Source of the DNA: Merluccius polli
Lineage: Eukaryota > Chordata > Actinopteri > Gadiformes > Merlucciidae
Direction of reading: 5' to 3'
Assembly: GCA_030340625.1 (NCBI GenBank)
Contig: JAOPHQ010000585.1
Location: 41,001 to 105,000 of the forward strand
Length of the DNA: 64,000 bases
Both the position numbers and the translations under genes were made by a program. The notes under the pieces were generated by a model. It was not told the DNA's origin and ran no database searches. It saw nothing but the letters and a program-made list of their open reading frames with translations. Below are positions 23,834-48,247 of this stretch, piece by piece; position 1 is the first letter of the stretch; every line of letters starts with the position of its first letter.

Positions 23834-24135
23834 GGCAGACATACAGAGGCACCGACAGACAGGCAGGCAGACATATAGAGGCACCGACAGACAGACAGAC
23901 AGACAGACATGCAGGCAGGCAGACATACAGAGGCACTGGCAGACAGGCAGGCAGACATATAGACAGGCAGGCAGACATACAGAGGCACCGACAGACAGGC
24001 AGGCAGACATACAGAGGCACCGACAGACAGACAGACATGCAGGCAGACATACAGAGGCACTGACAGACAGGCAGGCAGACATATAGACAGGCAGGCAGAC
24101 ATACAGACAGAGGCACAGACAGACAGACAAGGTAG
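23672..24135. repeat. (GACA)n-derived minisatellite
   Basis: ACAGACAGACATACAGAGGC-type units with AGGCACCGACAGACAGGCAG interspersed. Long CLSVCLPVCM-type open frames on minus are repeat artefacts. Confidence 0.95.
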
Positions 24136-24329
24136 GAATAGGACGACTGAATACACATAGGCCTAACCCTCTCTCCTAACTCATTCATCAATAAAACCAC
24201 GTAGTAATAATAATACTTAATAATAATACTTCCTAACATATTTATATTATAATAATTCACTATAAAACACAACATCAAAGGGGTGAACTATATGATAGAA
24301 ATACGTAAACAAGTCAAGCAGTCACTTGG

Positions 24330-24632
24330 GTAGATGAACACATGCATCCCAGATGAACACATGCATCCCAGATGAACACATGCATCCCAGATGACATCCC
24401 AGATGAACACATGCATCCCAGATGACATCCCAGATGAACACATGCATCCCAGATGACATCCCAGATGAACACATGCATCCCAGATGACATCCCAGATGAA
24501 CACATGCATCCCAGATGAACACATGCATCCCAGATGACATCCCAGATGAACACATGCATCCCAGGTGAACACACGCATCCCAGATGAACACACGCATCCC
24601 AGATGAACACACGCATCCCAGATGAACACATG
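24330..24632. repeat. 19-bp/31-bp minisatellite (GATGAACACATGCATCCCA)
   Basis: Units of GATGAACACATGCATCCCA are interspersed with GATGACATCCCA, giving alternating 19- and 31-bp periods. The last four copies carry ACACGCATCCC variants. Confidence 0.95.
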
Positions 24633-24717
24633 AATCTGTAGCATTATAAAGGCCTACACGTTTAACACCAGTGGAGGAGGAAGAGAGCCGCAGCCGTCTG
24701 GTCTAGTACGCAACCAC

Positions 24718-24840
24718 GACCAATACTAATAACAATATAATAACAATAACAATAATAATAATAATAAGAATAATAAAATAATAATAATAGTAATAGTAAT
24801 AATAAAAATAAAATAATAATAATATAATAATAATAATGCA
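24718..24840. repeat. (AAT)n-rich tract
   Basis: Imperfect AATAATAATAGTAATAAT run. Confidence 0.9.
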
Positions 24841-24974
24841 TTTCAATTCAAAGGCTGTAAACTGGTTTGTTTGTGGTAAACGTTGGACATTTTGCGGGCT
24901 AAACACGTCGTGTTTAAACTACGCAGCGTTTTCCGCGACAACAGCAGCCTCCGCGTCTAAACACGGTTACGTGT

Positions 24975-26520
24975 TTCCTAAGGACCCGGTCTTACCCTGG
25001 ACACGGTCTTACCCTGGACCCGGTCTAACCCTGGACCCGGTCTTACCTTGCACCGACGACTGCTCTGGTTGACCTACTAACTGCACCGCTGAGCCCATCC
25101 GGAAGATGTCACGTGATCGTTGAGCCGCCTCGGCTCCACCCACAGATAGCAACCCTACCGGGTCCACCCACAAATCCCTACCGGGTCCACCCACAAATCC
25201 CTACCGGGTCCACCCACAAATCCCTACCGGGTCCACCCACAAATCCCTACCGGGTCCACCCACATCCCTACCGGGTCCACCCACAAATCCCTACCGGGTC
25301 CACCCACAAATCCCTACCGGGTCCACCCACACCCCTACCGGGTCCACCCACAGATAGCACCCATACCCGGTCCACCCACATCCCTACCGGGTCCAGCCAC
25401 ACCCCTACCGGGTCCACCCACATCCCTACCGGGTCCACCCACAGAGAGCACCCCTACCTGGTCCACCCACATCCCTACCGGGTCCACCCAAATCCCTACC
25501 GGGTCCACCCAAAGATAACACCCCTACTGGGTCCACCCACATCCCTACCGGGTCCATCCACATCCCTACCGGGTCCATCCACACCCCTACCGGGTCCGCC
25601 CACATCCCGACCAGGTCCCCCCCACAGATAGCAACCCTACCGGGTCCACCCACAAATCCCTACCGGGTCCACCCACACCCCTACCGGGTCCACACACAGA
25701 TAGCACCTCTACCGGGTCCACCCACATCCCTACCGGGTCCACCCACATCCCTACCGGGTCCACCCACACCCCTACCGGGTCCACCCACAGATAGCACCCA
25801 TACCCGGTCCACCCACATCCCTACCGGGTCCAGCCACACCCCTACCGGGTCCACCCACATCCCTACCGGGTCCACCCACAGATAGCACCCCTACCTGGTC
25901 CACCCACATCCCTACCGGGTCCACCCAAATCCCTACCGGGTCCACCCAAAGATAACACCCCTACTGGGTCCACCCACATCCCTACCGGGTCCACCCACAC
26001 CCCTACCGGTTCCACCCACATCCCTACCAGGTCCACCCGCAGATAGCGCCACTACCGGGTCCACCCACATCCCTACCGGGTCCACCCACAGATAGCGCCC
26101 CTACCGGGTCCACCCACATCCCTACCGGGTCCACCCACATCCCTACCGGGTCCACCCACAGATAGCAACCCTACAGGTTCCACCCACATCCCTACCGGGC
26201 CCACCCACAAATAGCACCCCTACCGGGTCCACTCACATCCCTACCGGGTCCACCTACAGATAGCACCCCTACCGGATCCACCCACATCCCTACCGGGTCC
26301 ACCCACAGATAGCACCCCTACCAGGTCCACCCACATCCCTACTGGGTCCACGCACACCCCTACCGGGTCCACGCACAGATAGCACCCCTACCGGGTCCAC
26401 CCACATCCCTACCGGGTCCACTCGCAGATAGCGCCCCTACCGGGTCCACCCACATCCCAACCAGGTCCACCCACAGATAGCACCCCTACCGGGTCCACTC
26501 ACATCCCTACCGGGTCCACC
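24975..26520. repeat. About 21-bp minisatellite (TCCCTACCGGGTCCACCCACA)
   Basis: Starts with 18-20-bp CCCGGTCTTACCCTGGACAC units, then about 65 units of CCTACCGGGTCCACCCACAT with periodic AGATAGCACC inserts. The open frames across it are low-complexity (STHIPTG...) and not a gene. Confidence 0.95.
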
Positions 26521-29330
26521 AGTAGGTCAGTAGCGGGCCCCGTAGGTCAATAGTGAGTCCAGTGGGTCAGGAGTGGATCCAGTGGGTCAGTAGTGGGTCC
26601 AGTGGGTCAGTAGTGGGTCCAGTGGGTCAGGAGTGGGTCCAGTAGGTCAGTAGTGGGCCCAGTGAGTCAGGAGTGGGGCCAGTGGGTCAGTAGTGGGTCC
26701 AGTGGGTCAGCAGTGGGTCCAGTGGGTCAGGAGTGGGTCCAGTGGGTCAGTAGTGGGTCCAGTGGGTCAGCAGTGGGTCAGTAGTGGGTCCAGTGGGTCA
26801 GCAGTGGGTCAGTAGTGGGTCCAGTGGGTCAGCAGTGGGTCAGTAGTGGGTCAGCAGTGGGTCAGGAGTGGGTCCAGTGGGTCAGCATTGGGTCAGTAGT
26901 GGGCCCAGTGGGTCAGTAGTGGGTCCAGTAGGTCAGTAGTGGGTCCAGTAGGTCAGTAGTGGGCCCAGTGGGTCAGTAGTGGGTCCAGTGGGTCAGCAGT
27001 GGGTCAGTAGTGACTCCAGTGGGTCAGTAGTGGGTCCAGTAGGTCAGTAGTGGGTCCAGTAGGTCAGTAGTGGGTCCAGTGGGTCAGCAGTGGGTCCAGT
27101 AGGTCAGTAGTGGGTCCAGTGGGTCCAGTGGGTCCAGTGGGTCAGCAGTGGGTCAGTAGTGGGCCCAGTGGGTCAGTAGTGGGTCCAGTGGGTCAGTAGT
27201 GGGTCAGTAGTGGGTCCAGTGGGTCAGCAGTGGGTCAGGAGTGGGTCAGTAGTGGGTCCAGTGGGTCAGCATTGGGTCAGTAGTGGGCCCAGTGGGTCAG
27301 TAGTGGGTCCAGTGGGTCAGGAGTGGGTCCAGTAGGTCAGTAGTGGGTCCAGTAGGTCAGTAGTGGGTCCAGTGGGTCAGTAGTGGGTCCAGTAGGTCAG
27401 TAGCGGGTCAGTAGTGGGTCCAGTAGGTCAGTAGTGGGTCCAGTAGGTCAGTAGTGGGTCCAGTGGGTCAGTAGTGGGTCCAGTGGGTCAGTAGTGGGTC
27501 CAGTAGGTCAGTAGCGGGTCAGTAGTGGGTCCAGTAGGTCAGTAGCGGGCCCCGTAGGTCAATAGTGAGTCCAGTGGGTCAGGAGTGGATCCAGTGGGTC
27601 AGTAGTGGGTCCAGTGGGTCAGTAGTGGGTCCAGTGGGTCAGGAGTGGGTCCAGTAGGTCAGTAGTGGGCCCAGTGGGTCAATAGTGGGTCCAGTGGGTC
27701 AGGAGTGGGTCCAGTGGGTCAGTAGTGGGTCCAGTGGGTCAGTAGTGGGTCCAGTGGGTCAGTAGTGGGTCCAGTGGGTCAGCAGTGGGTCAGTAGTGGG
27801 TCCAGTGGGTCAGTAGTGGGTCCAGTGGGTCAGTAGTAGGTCCAGTGGGTCAGCAGTGGGTCAGTAGTGGGTCCAGTAGGTCAGTAGCGGGCCCCGTAGG
27901 TCAATAGTGAGTCCAGTGGGTCAGGAGTGGATCCAGTGGGTCAGTAGTGGGTCCAGTGGGTCAGGAGTGGGTCCAGTGGGTCAGTAGTGGGTCCAGTGGG
28001 TCAGCAGTGGGTCAGTAGTGGGCCCAGTGGGTCAGTAGTGGGTCAGTAGTGGGTCCAGTGGGTCAGCAGTGGGTCAGTAGTGGGTCAGCAGTGGGTCAGG
28101 AGTGGGTCCAGTGGGTCAGCATTGGGTCAGTAGTGGGCCCAGTGGGTCAGTAGTGGGTCCAGTAGGTCAGTAGTGGGTCCAGTAGGTCAGTAGTGGGTCC
28201 AGTAGGTCAGTAGTGGGCCCAGTGGGTCAGTAGTGGGTCCAGTGGGTCAGCAGTGGGTCAGTAGTGACTCCAGTGGGTCAGTAGTGGGTCCAGTAGGTCA
28301 GTAGTGGGTCCAGTAGGTCAGTAGTGGGTCCAGTGGGTCAGCAGTGGGTCCAGTAGGTCAGTAGTGGGTCCAGTGGGTCCAGTGGGTCAGCAGTGGGTCA
28401 GTAGTGGGCCCAGTGGGTCAGTAGTGGGTCCAGTGGGTCAGTAGTGGGTCAGTAGTGGGTCCAGTGGGTCAGCAGTGGGTCAGGAGTGGGTCAGTAGTGG
28501 GTCCAGTGGGTCAGCATTGGGTCAGTAGTGGGCCCAGTGGGTCAGTAGTGGGTCCAGTGGGTCAGGAGTGGGTCCAGTAGGTCAGTAGTGGGTCCAGTAG
28601 GTCAGTAGTGGGTCCAGTGGGTCAGTAGTGGGTCCAGTAGGTCAGTAGCGGGTCAGTAGTGGGTCCAGTAGGTCAGTAGTGGGTCCAGTAGGTCAGTAGT
28701 GGGTCCAGTGGGTCAGTAGTGGGTCCAGTGGGTCAGTAGTGGGTCCAGTAGGTCAGTAGCGGGTCAGTAGTGGGTCCAGTAGGTCAGTAGCGGGCCCCGT
28801 AGGTCAATAGTGAGTCCAGTGGGTCAGGAGTGGATCCAGTGGGTCAGTAGTGGGTCCAGTGGGTCAGGAGTGGGTCCAGTAGGTCAATAGTGGGTCCAGT
28901 GGGTCAATAGTGGGTCCAGTGGGTCAGTAGTGGGTCCAGTGGGTCAGGAGTGGGTCCAGTAGGTCAGTAGTGGGCCCAGTGGGTCAATAGTGGGTCCAGT
29001 GGGTCAGGAGTGGGTCCAGTGGGTCAGTAGTGGGTCCAGTGGGTCAGCAGTGGGTCCAGTGGGTCAGTAGTGGGTCCAGTGGGTCAGTAGTGGGTCCAGT
29101 GGGTCAGTAGTGGGTCCAGTGGGTCAGTAGTGGGTCCAGTGGGTCAGTAGTGGGCCCAGTGGGTCAATAGTGGGTCCAGTGGGTCAGTAGTGGGCCCAGT
29201 GGGTCAATAGTGGGTCCAGTGGGTCAGTAGTGGGCCCAGTGGGTCAATAGTGGGTCCAGTGGGTCAGGAGTGGATCCAGTGGGTCAGTAGTGGGTCCAGT
29301 GGGTCAGTAGTGGGTCCAGTAGGTCCGTAG
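26521..29330. repeat. 20-bp minisatellite with higher-order structure
   Basis: The unit is AGTGGGTCAGTAGTGGGTCC with AGTAGG, CAGCAG, CAGGAG and CAATAG variants. A rare composite unit (TAGCGGGCCCCGTAGGTCAA) recurs at about 26532, 27546, 27888 and 28791. A second marker (GTCAGCATTGGGTCAG) recurs at 26881, about 27268, 28115 and about 28511. Runs of variants repeat in the same order about 1.24 kb apart (26881-27546 versus 28115-28791). Confidence 0.95.
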
Positions 29331-29400
29331 TGATGCTAAGTACTATTTGATTGCCAGGACATACAAACATACAATAAGCGCATAAGCGGTTTTATTCATT

Positions 29401-29420
29401 TTTTTTGGGGGGGGGGGGGG
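29401..29420. repeat. G-homopolymer tract
   Basis: About 15 consecutive G after a T tract, immediately left of the 15-bp array. Confidence 0.9.
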
Positions 29421-29445
29421 GTTAGATCGAAGAGGAGGCTCTTCA

Positions 29446-30285
29446 GACTCCAGGTGACCAGAGTCCAGGTGACCAGAGTCCAGGTGAACAGAGTCCAGGT
29501 GACCAGAGTCCAGGTGAACAGAGTCCAGGTGAACAGAGTCCAGGTGACCAGAGTCCAGGTGAACAGAGTCCAGGTGAACAGATTTCAGGTGACCAGATTT
29601 CAGGTGAACAGACTCCAGGAGAACAGAGTCCAGGTGAACAGACTCCATGGGTGAACAGAGTCCAGGTGAACAGACTCCATGGGTGAACAGAGTCCAGGTG
29701 AACAGACTCCAGGTCAACAGATTTCAGGTGAACAGACTCCAGGTGAACAGACTCCAGGTGAACAGACTCCAGGTCAACAGAGTCCAGGTGAACAGACTCC
29801 ATGGGTGAACAGACTCCATGGGTGAACAGACTCCAGGTGACCAGAGTCCAGGTGAACAGACTCCAAGTGAACAGACTCCAGGTGAACATAGTCCAGGTGA
29901 ACAGACTCCAGGTGACCAGAGTCCAGGTGAACAGACTCCATGGGTGAACAGACTCCAGGTCAACAGACTCCAGGTCAACAGACTCCAGGCCAACAGAGTC
30001 CAGGTGACCAGAGTCCAGGTGAACAGAGTCCAGGTGAACAGACTCCAGGTGAACAGAGTCCAGGTCAACAGACTCCAGGCCAACAGAGTCCAGGTGACCA
30101 GAGTCCAGGTGAACAGACTCCAGGTGAACAGAGTCCAGGAGAACAGAGTCCAGGTGAACAGAGTCCAGGTCAACAGAGTCCAGGTGAACAGACTCCAGGT
30201 GAACAGAGTCCAGGTGAACAGACTCCAGGCCAACAGAGTCCAGGTGACCAGAGTCCAGGTGAACAGACTCCAGGAGACATGTCAG
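29446..30285. repeat. 15-bp minisatellite (CAGGTGAACAGAGTC), about 55 copies
   Basis: The unit is CAGGTGAACAGAGTC with GACC, GACTC, TTTC and CATGGG variants. Since the period is divisible by three and most units lack stops, long frames stay open on both strands: on plus, PGEQ-type and QVNR-type frames; on minus, VHLD-type. No start context, splice signal or codon bias distinguishes any of them. Confidence 0.96.
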
Positions 30286-30289
30286 CTTA

Positions 30290-30739
30290 ATTCCTACGTT
30301 AATGGTGAAGGTCTGTGTGTCACATGACCCTGTACCCGTCCCATGACAGTTTTAAGGGTCTGCTCCTCCCACCTCCCAGCAGAGTTCACTGTTGGGCCTT
30401 CTCGGTTTCTGCCAGGATCAGTTCCCTACATCTCGTTTATGGATCAGGGAAGTAAAGGAACCAAACGGATAGTTAATCGCTTGAACTGTAAATCTGAACA
30501 CCGCTAGCAAGCTTGTATTCAACTATTTTATATCGGCTTCTGAAGTGACCCTGGTAATTAGTCCACATCGTCAGCGTTGCCATGGCGCTTTGCAGCCAGG
30601 GTGGAGTCATTGTTCACGTCTGGTCCCCTGGGATCCCACACAAGTAGGAACTATGGAAAGAAATACTATGAACCATAAAGAGCATTTCAGGAAAACCTAT
30701 AGGAATTCTTCTGACCAGGAGCGGCCATAGGCTTGATAG

Positions 30740-30742
<3 letters not shown>
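30290..30742. other. Unique-looking spacer, no gene
   Basis: A rare non-repetitive stretch within the repeat-rich region. Short open frames only, and no recognisable domain or element ends. Confidence 0.5.

Positions 30743-30794
<52 letters not shown>
30743..30794. repeat. (TG)n microsatellite
   Basis: About 25 pure TG units. Confidence 0.96.
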
Positions 30795-30796
<2 letters not shown>

Positions 30797-30883
30797 CACA
30801 TATTTAGTAATAGGTCAAATCGTCTTCTTTTACACATGTAATGGCAACCAGAAACTGAATGTTATTAGCTTGTTACCTGAATA

Positions 30884-30927
30884 CATGTATGTATGTATGT
30901 ATGTATGTATGTATGTATGTATGTAGT

Positions 30928-31002
<75 letters not shown>

Positions 31003-31368
31003 ATGTATGTGTGTGTATGTATGTATGTATGTACAGTATGTATGTATGTATGTATGCATGCATGCATGCATGCATGTATGTATGTATGCATGTATGTATG
31101 TATGTATGCATGTATGTATGTGTGTGTGTGTGTATGTATGTACAGTATGTATGTATGTATGTATGTATGTATGCACGTATGTATGTGTGTGTATGTATGT
31201 ATGTATGCATGTATGTATGTATGTATGTATGCATGTATGTATGTATGCATGTATGTCTGTATGCATGTATGTATGTATGTATGTATGTATGTATGTATGC
31301 ATGTATGTATGTATGCATGTATGCATGCGTATGTATGTATGTATGTATGTATGTATGCATGTATGTAC
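30884..31368. repeat. (ATGT)n/(ATGC)n and (TG)n compound microsatellite
   Basis: About 485 bp of ATGT tetranucleotides with an internal TG run (30930-30986) and ATGC variants. It keeps frames open on both strands (YVCM / HTYI), which are artefacts. Confidence 0.97.
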
Positions 31369-31379
31369 ATCCATACACA

Positions 31380-31905
31380 CGTTTTACCGTTTTTTGTTTG
31401 TCTTTAGTTGACAGGTCTTGAATTCAAACTAAATCAGCCGAGAAGAATCAACAGTTACAGATAGTTAGATAATGATGTGTAGTATTCCTTACTTGAACCT
31501 CTCTGTTCGTTTCCTTAGCGTGGTGCGACAGTGCTACACAATGTGGCGCACACAATATGTAAATATGGTTTCAACAACACGGTTCTTGTAGATGGGTAAA
31601 TAAGATTGAGCGACCATTTTGTCAGTCGTGTGATGTATCACAAGGACCTTTTGACTGATCTCATCTCTGACCTAGACTTGTGTTCAGTCTCGGGATCTTC
31701 TCATAAAATAAATAAATATGATTCGGTTCACTTGAGGACAACAAACAGCGACGGTAAAACAATATAGATGGAGAGAAGGGGTTGGTCTATGCTTCGGTAG
31801 GGGTCCAAAAATAGATAATTGGCAGGAGAAAGAAGGGAAGAGAGAAGAAGAGCATATTGTCTAAGGATTGGGTTGTTGTTTTTTTTTGGTTTCCTCGTGA
31901 CTGTG
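31380..31905. other. Spacer, no gene recognised
   Basis: Moderately AT-rich unique sequence. No exon-like pieces seen on either strand. Confidence 0.45.
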
Positions 31906-31912
31906 AGTGGCT

Positions 31913-32048
<136 letters not shown>

Positions 32049-32062
32049 ATTCTCAAAGATCT

Positions 32063-34043
32063 TTTATTTTAAAGTTGTTTTTTTTTAAACAGCACAAACT
32101 GGCTCCACTTCAGGTTAAATGGCATCTTTTTTTTCCTTCTTCTTCTTCTTCTTAACTCTTTTGTACAGTTGAACTTTCTGTACATACATTAACGAAGCAA
32201 AAAAAAAAAAAAAAAAATCTTCAAAAATAAAATAACGCACTATTAGTATATTCTCAAAAAAAATAACAAAACAGAGGGGCGGGGGGGGGGGGGGGGGGGG
32301 GGAGGGGAGGGAGGGGGGGGGAGGGAGGGAGGGGGGTGGGGGGAGTCAGAGCAGGAAGTCAACACACTGACAGACGCCGTGTTTCTAAGGAGATTCAATT
32401 CCACACAAGTTAAGCATCAGAGCCCACAAGTCCACATTTTAGAGAGCGGCCCGCTCACAGCCTCACTGACGCCCGAAGATGAACAAACAACCGGCTGATT
32501 TCAAGTTTCAGGAGCACGGGACCACGAGGGGGGGGGGGGGGCTCCTCTTGAAGAGATGGTACACCGCCTCCAAAACCGCTGCGGCAACGCCCCCGCACCA
32601 CCGACCGGCGGGCGGCGGCGCGTCGCGTCGCGTGGGAGGGGGGGGGGAACTAGAGGTGTGAGGTGAAGCCGCGGCACCGAATCGCGTCGTAACATCTCCA
32701 TCTCAGACCTTTTGACGCAACGCTGAAAAATAACACGTTTCAGAAACGCGTCCAAACTGACGCGGCTGCTGCGGCGGCGTTCGCCCGAGATTACTTTGGA
32801 ACGACGAAACACGATCTCGCAATGGCTGCAACGCAACTTCTGCCGTCGCAGAACGCATACTCCAAAAAAGGTATTTTGAAATGGATTTACTCTCACACTC
32901 ACTCTCAGCCATCGAGTGTCGGACCGCGTCAACAGTCCCGTGTGCGCATTTAGCAGCAGACGAAAACGTTCTTGGGTTACAAAAAAAGGTACTTTGGGGT
33001 CGATTGACTGACTTCTCCTCTTCTTAACCCTAAAGTGAACGACGAATGCAGAGCAACTCGGTTGTGGAAGACACACAGTGCTTCTGTACGACGTTTCCCC
33101 CCCCCCCCCCCGATAAACAGTGTTTGGTTTAAAGAGACAAGAAAGACTATGGAGTAGTTCACACATAAACACACACACACACACACACACCAAGCAGGAA
33201 AAACCTCTCTGCTGTAAAAAAATGAAAAGGGTTAGGCCGGGGATCAGCGCGGTAGCGGACTGTAACCGTGGTGATTTGCCTCCTCCCCCCCCCCCCCCCC
33301 CACGCCAGTGGAGACGATAGAAAGCACTTTTGATGCCCAGGGTTTGAGTGGACAGGCGGTGGAAAAGCCGCATGAGAGAGGATGGGAACAGCAACACAAA
33401 TCACGGATGTTGATACAGATGCCGAGAGCGCGTGTGGGGGAAAGAGATTGGGAAAACAAAAAAGAAGAAGAATAGTTTGCGTTCTCTCCAGAGAACAACA
33501 AAAGGCCCATTAGAAAACCCCCAACTCGGTGTGAATAATTTTTTAGCTCAAATAGAAATAAAAGCGCGGAAACTTCGGCGGCCGCTCAACGCACACGTCA
33601 GGATGTGAAAGCGGCTGCTGCTGCCACTACGCTGTCACTCCAACCCCCCCCCCCACCCCCCTGGACACCCCCCCCCCCCCCCCCCCTCTCCAGAGCAGAA
33701 TCCCTTTTTAGTTTTTAAATCGCGTGCGTTTCGACTTCCCCCCCGCCCCGCCCTGCCCCGCCCTTCAACCTTCAAAGCTGCTTGTAATGCCGGTAACTCA
33801 GTAAAGGAGAAAAATGAAAACGTCAAAATGTAAAATAAAAGTCTTTCAGGGCCGCCGGCGCCGTCTTTTTGTTTTTGTTTCTCAAACACCAAACCCACGA
33901 GACGGCGCTGGAGGGGTTCACGTTCGCTCCTCAAAAGGGTGGCGTTCAGAGTTCATCGGAGCTCGCGTCTCCGGCGGCGTGATTAGGGTCGGGGGTGTGG
34001 CGGCGTTGGCGTGGTGGGGGGGTGGGGGGGGATTTTGGCGTTG
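32063..34043 (-). other. gtpbp1: Probable gtpbp1 3'UTR
   Basis: This lies downstream of the gtpbp1 stop on the minus strand. It has no splice-like structure. A TTTATT (AATAAA on minus) at 32063-32068 is a candidate poly-A signal. The region contains long G/C homopolymers on the plus strand (32280-32340 G-rich; 33098-33110, 33285-33301 and 33640-33690 C-rich). The true 3' end is inferred. Confidence 0.5.
32278..32342. repeat. G-homopolymer/GGGA tract
   Basis: About 60 bp of nearly pure G on plus, so C-rich in the gtpbp1 mRNA. It has G-quadruplex potential on the plus DNA strand. Confidence 0.9.
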
Positions 34044-46104
<12,061 letters not shown>

Positions 46105-46600
46105 TTCCCCCCCCCCCACCCCCCGAAACCTTGAGGGTGTAACAACAACAAAAACACGCAGGAAAAGAAATGAAACGGGAAAACCAACAGGCGAAAAAAA
46201 AAAACTGCCCTCACCAACCGTTAGCACGCAGCCATTAGCCTCAAATGCTAACTAAACCAGCGGACCGCCTCGGCTTCACTCACAACGCACAGCGGGCTTA
46301 TCTGGGAAATAACGCCGCGGTTGCCGTTAGCTGAGGTTTATTTTGGTGGCTGCTGCTGTTGTGGTTGTTTTTCCTGACTAATAAAGGTCATAATAACCGT
46401 TGCCATACCAGTGCGCGCAGGCTAACTTTAGTTGTTTGGTTGTGAGCGGACGACGTGTGTGCGTTGCGCGGAGGACACGCCCACCACAGAGCGGGGACGC
46501 GTGATTGGCTGCGGTCGGAGAAAAGGTCCAGCCCCTTTTCTTCATAAGCCCCGCTGGCTGCTGCTGTGGTGAGCACTCCCACACAGGCAGGCAGGCAGCC
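46105..46600 (-). promoter_or_regulatory. gtpbp1: Probable gtpbp1 5'UTR and promoter region
   Basis: Immediately upstream of the gtpbp1 ATG. It is GC-richer and CpG-containing relative to its surroundings (CCGCGG, GCGCGCAGG, GGACGACGTG) and has no TATA box at an obvious place, which fits a housekeeping promoter. The transcription start is not determined. Confidence 0.45.
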
Positions 46601-46623
46601 AGGCAGGGAGGATGCACACAGCA

Positions 46624-46749
<126 letters not shown>

Positions 46750-47035
46750 AGTCATCACTGCACGTCAGGCAATATGGAGCTACTTGCACTGAGTCCCTCA
46801 GCATCAGGACACTGTAGACTAGTTGCTACATCACATATCCCCATAATATATCACAGGGTAATATACTGTATATCACAGGGTTTCAGAGACGTTGTTGGAC
46901 ACATACTGTAAAACAGTTCAACCTCAGCTGTACTTTTACTGTTGTGTATATAAGCAACATTTCTGTGTATTTGTTGTAGTTGTGTCGTTGTGTTGTTTTA
47001 TTCCTATTTTTCAACATTTTCAGTATCTTAATTAT
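46750..47035. other. Intergenic, nothing recognised
   Basis: AT-rich, with two ATATCACAGGGT repeats near 46848 and 46870. Confidence 0.5.
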
Positions 47036-47118
47036 TGCCTACTTTCTGCTGGGACACCCTGAATGTCCCCTCTGGGATTAATAAAGCACTATTTTATCTT
47101 ATCTTATTTTATTCCAAT
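47036..47118. mobile_element. LINE 3'-tail fragment
   Basis: TGCTGGGACACCCTGAATGT then CCCCTCTGGGATTAATAAAG and (TTTATCTTATC)n is the typical 3' terminus of fish L2/CR1/Rex1-group LINEs with a short tandem tail. No coding part remains. Confidence 0.6.
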
Positions 47119-47119
47119 G

Positions 47120-48190
47120 TAATATTTTACTTCACTAAATGTTTATTACACTTGCAAAAGTACTGTTGTTTTGTTTCACTAAAACTTTGTATATTTTTGT
47201 ACATTCATTATAATAATAGTTCAATTTTGACACTGCTGAAGAGGAAACTATTAAGCTATTAATAAACTATTAACCAAACCTGGCTTAGTAACTGGTTAGA
47301 AACAGGTTTATGCATGAATATGTTTTAGTGTGTATTTTCTGTTATACATTTACTGGTTGTTCTCCTTATTTCTTTTATTCATCATATTCACTCATCCTTT
47401 ACATAAAGGATGTTTCTGTTTTAGGAGAAGAACACAGATGAGTTCTTCCACAACAGAGACATACAGATAACCCTGAAGGCCAACAGTGTACCCAGAAGCT
47501 CTTTCCTGTGGCCTTGGAAATGCTTGTGTACGTCATTGTGAGAGTTTGTCTTTGATCGTAAATCTAAAATGTTATCTGCTAGCTGGGAGTACAGCTTCGG
47601 TCTTCAGAAACGAGCCAATTATGGCATAGCTCACCTTTTAAGAAGTGTGTGTATTAGAGAGAGCAGTTCAGACTCGGACCCCATTGGGGGTTCGAGAGGT
47701 TTCGGACAATTCAATGCATTGAATGACTTCCCGCTTGTGTTCTCTGTTAAATAAAAAGTTATTTACTCCGACACTTGTGAGAGCGGACCTCCATCATTTC
47801 ATCATCCACAGACCAGCATTCTGGCAGCCGAGAAGAATACACCACAATGTCTTCCACCTTTCAATACTTATATTGAAAGTATATTACATTCAACGTTTAC
47901 TTAATTTGCAAGGGAGTTTTTTTTTTAGGTTTCCCTTCTATCAGTCACAAATACTTTAGTAAATGAAATGAAAAAAAAAACTGAAGTACAGACAAAAGGG
48001 AACACAGAATTAGGGGAAAATATTTGTATATGTCTATATTTTTTCAACTCAACACATATGACATCTGCCAGCAGGTTTATAATTGACATCCTGTGGCGGT
48101 GCCCTAAGGTCCTGGGAGGCTCCCAGCTGTCCTGATTGGCTGTTCATTGGACTTCCTTAGCTTGCTTCCCCCTTGACTGCACCACATAAG
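47120..48190. other. Intergenic between gtpbp1 and the galectin gene
   Basis: AT-rich without exon-like segments. The last 100 bp probably hold the galectin promoter. Confidence 0.5.
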
Positions 48191-48247
48191 ACAACTCACC
48201 TGCGCTCAGTCTCTTCCTCTCTGGATCGCCCACTGAAGACAGCAAAC

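Noticed and set aside
23604..24278. Long minus-strand frame (224 codons) of CLSVCLPVCM repeats
   Set aside because: It is the translation of a GACA/GGCA minisatellite, with no splice or start context and no non-repeat domain.
24975..30285. Regular arrays considered as CRISPR
   Set aside because: Units are contiguous minisatellite monomers without unique spacers, in a vertebrate genome, with no cas genes.
30859..31421. Overlapping frames of 160-180 codons on both strands
   Set aside because: Products of ATGT/TG microsatellites; composition is wholly determined by the repeat.
32501..33397. 298-codon minus-strand frame in the gtpbp1 3'UTR
   Set aside because: Runs through homopolymer G/C tracts, has no recognisable domain and lies downstream of a conserved stop.
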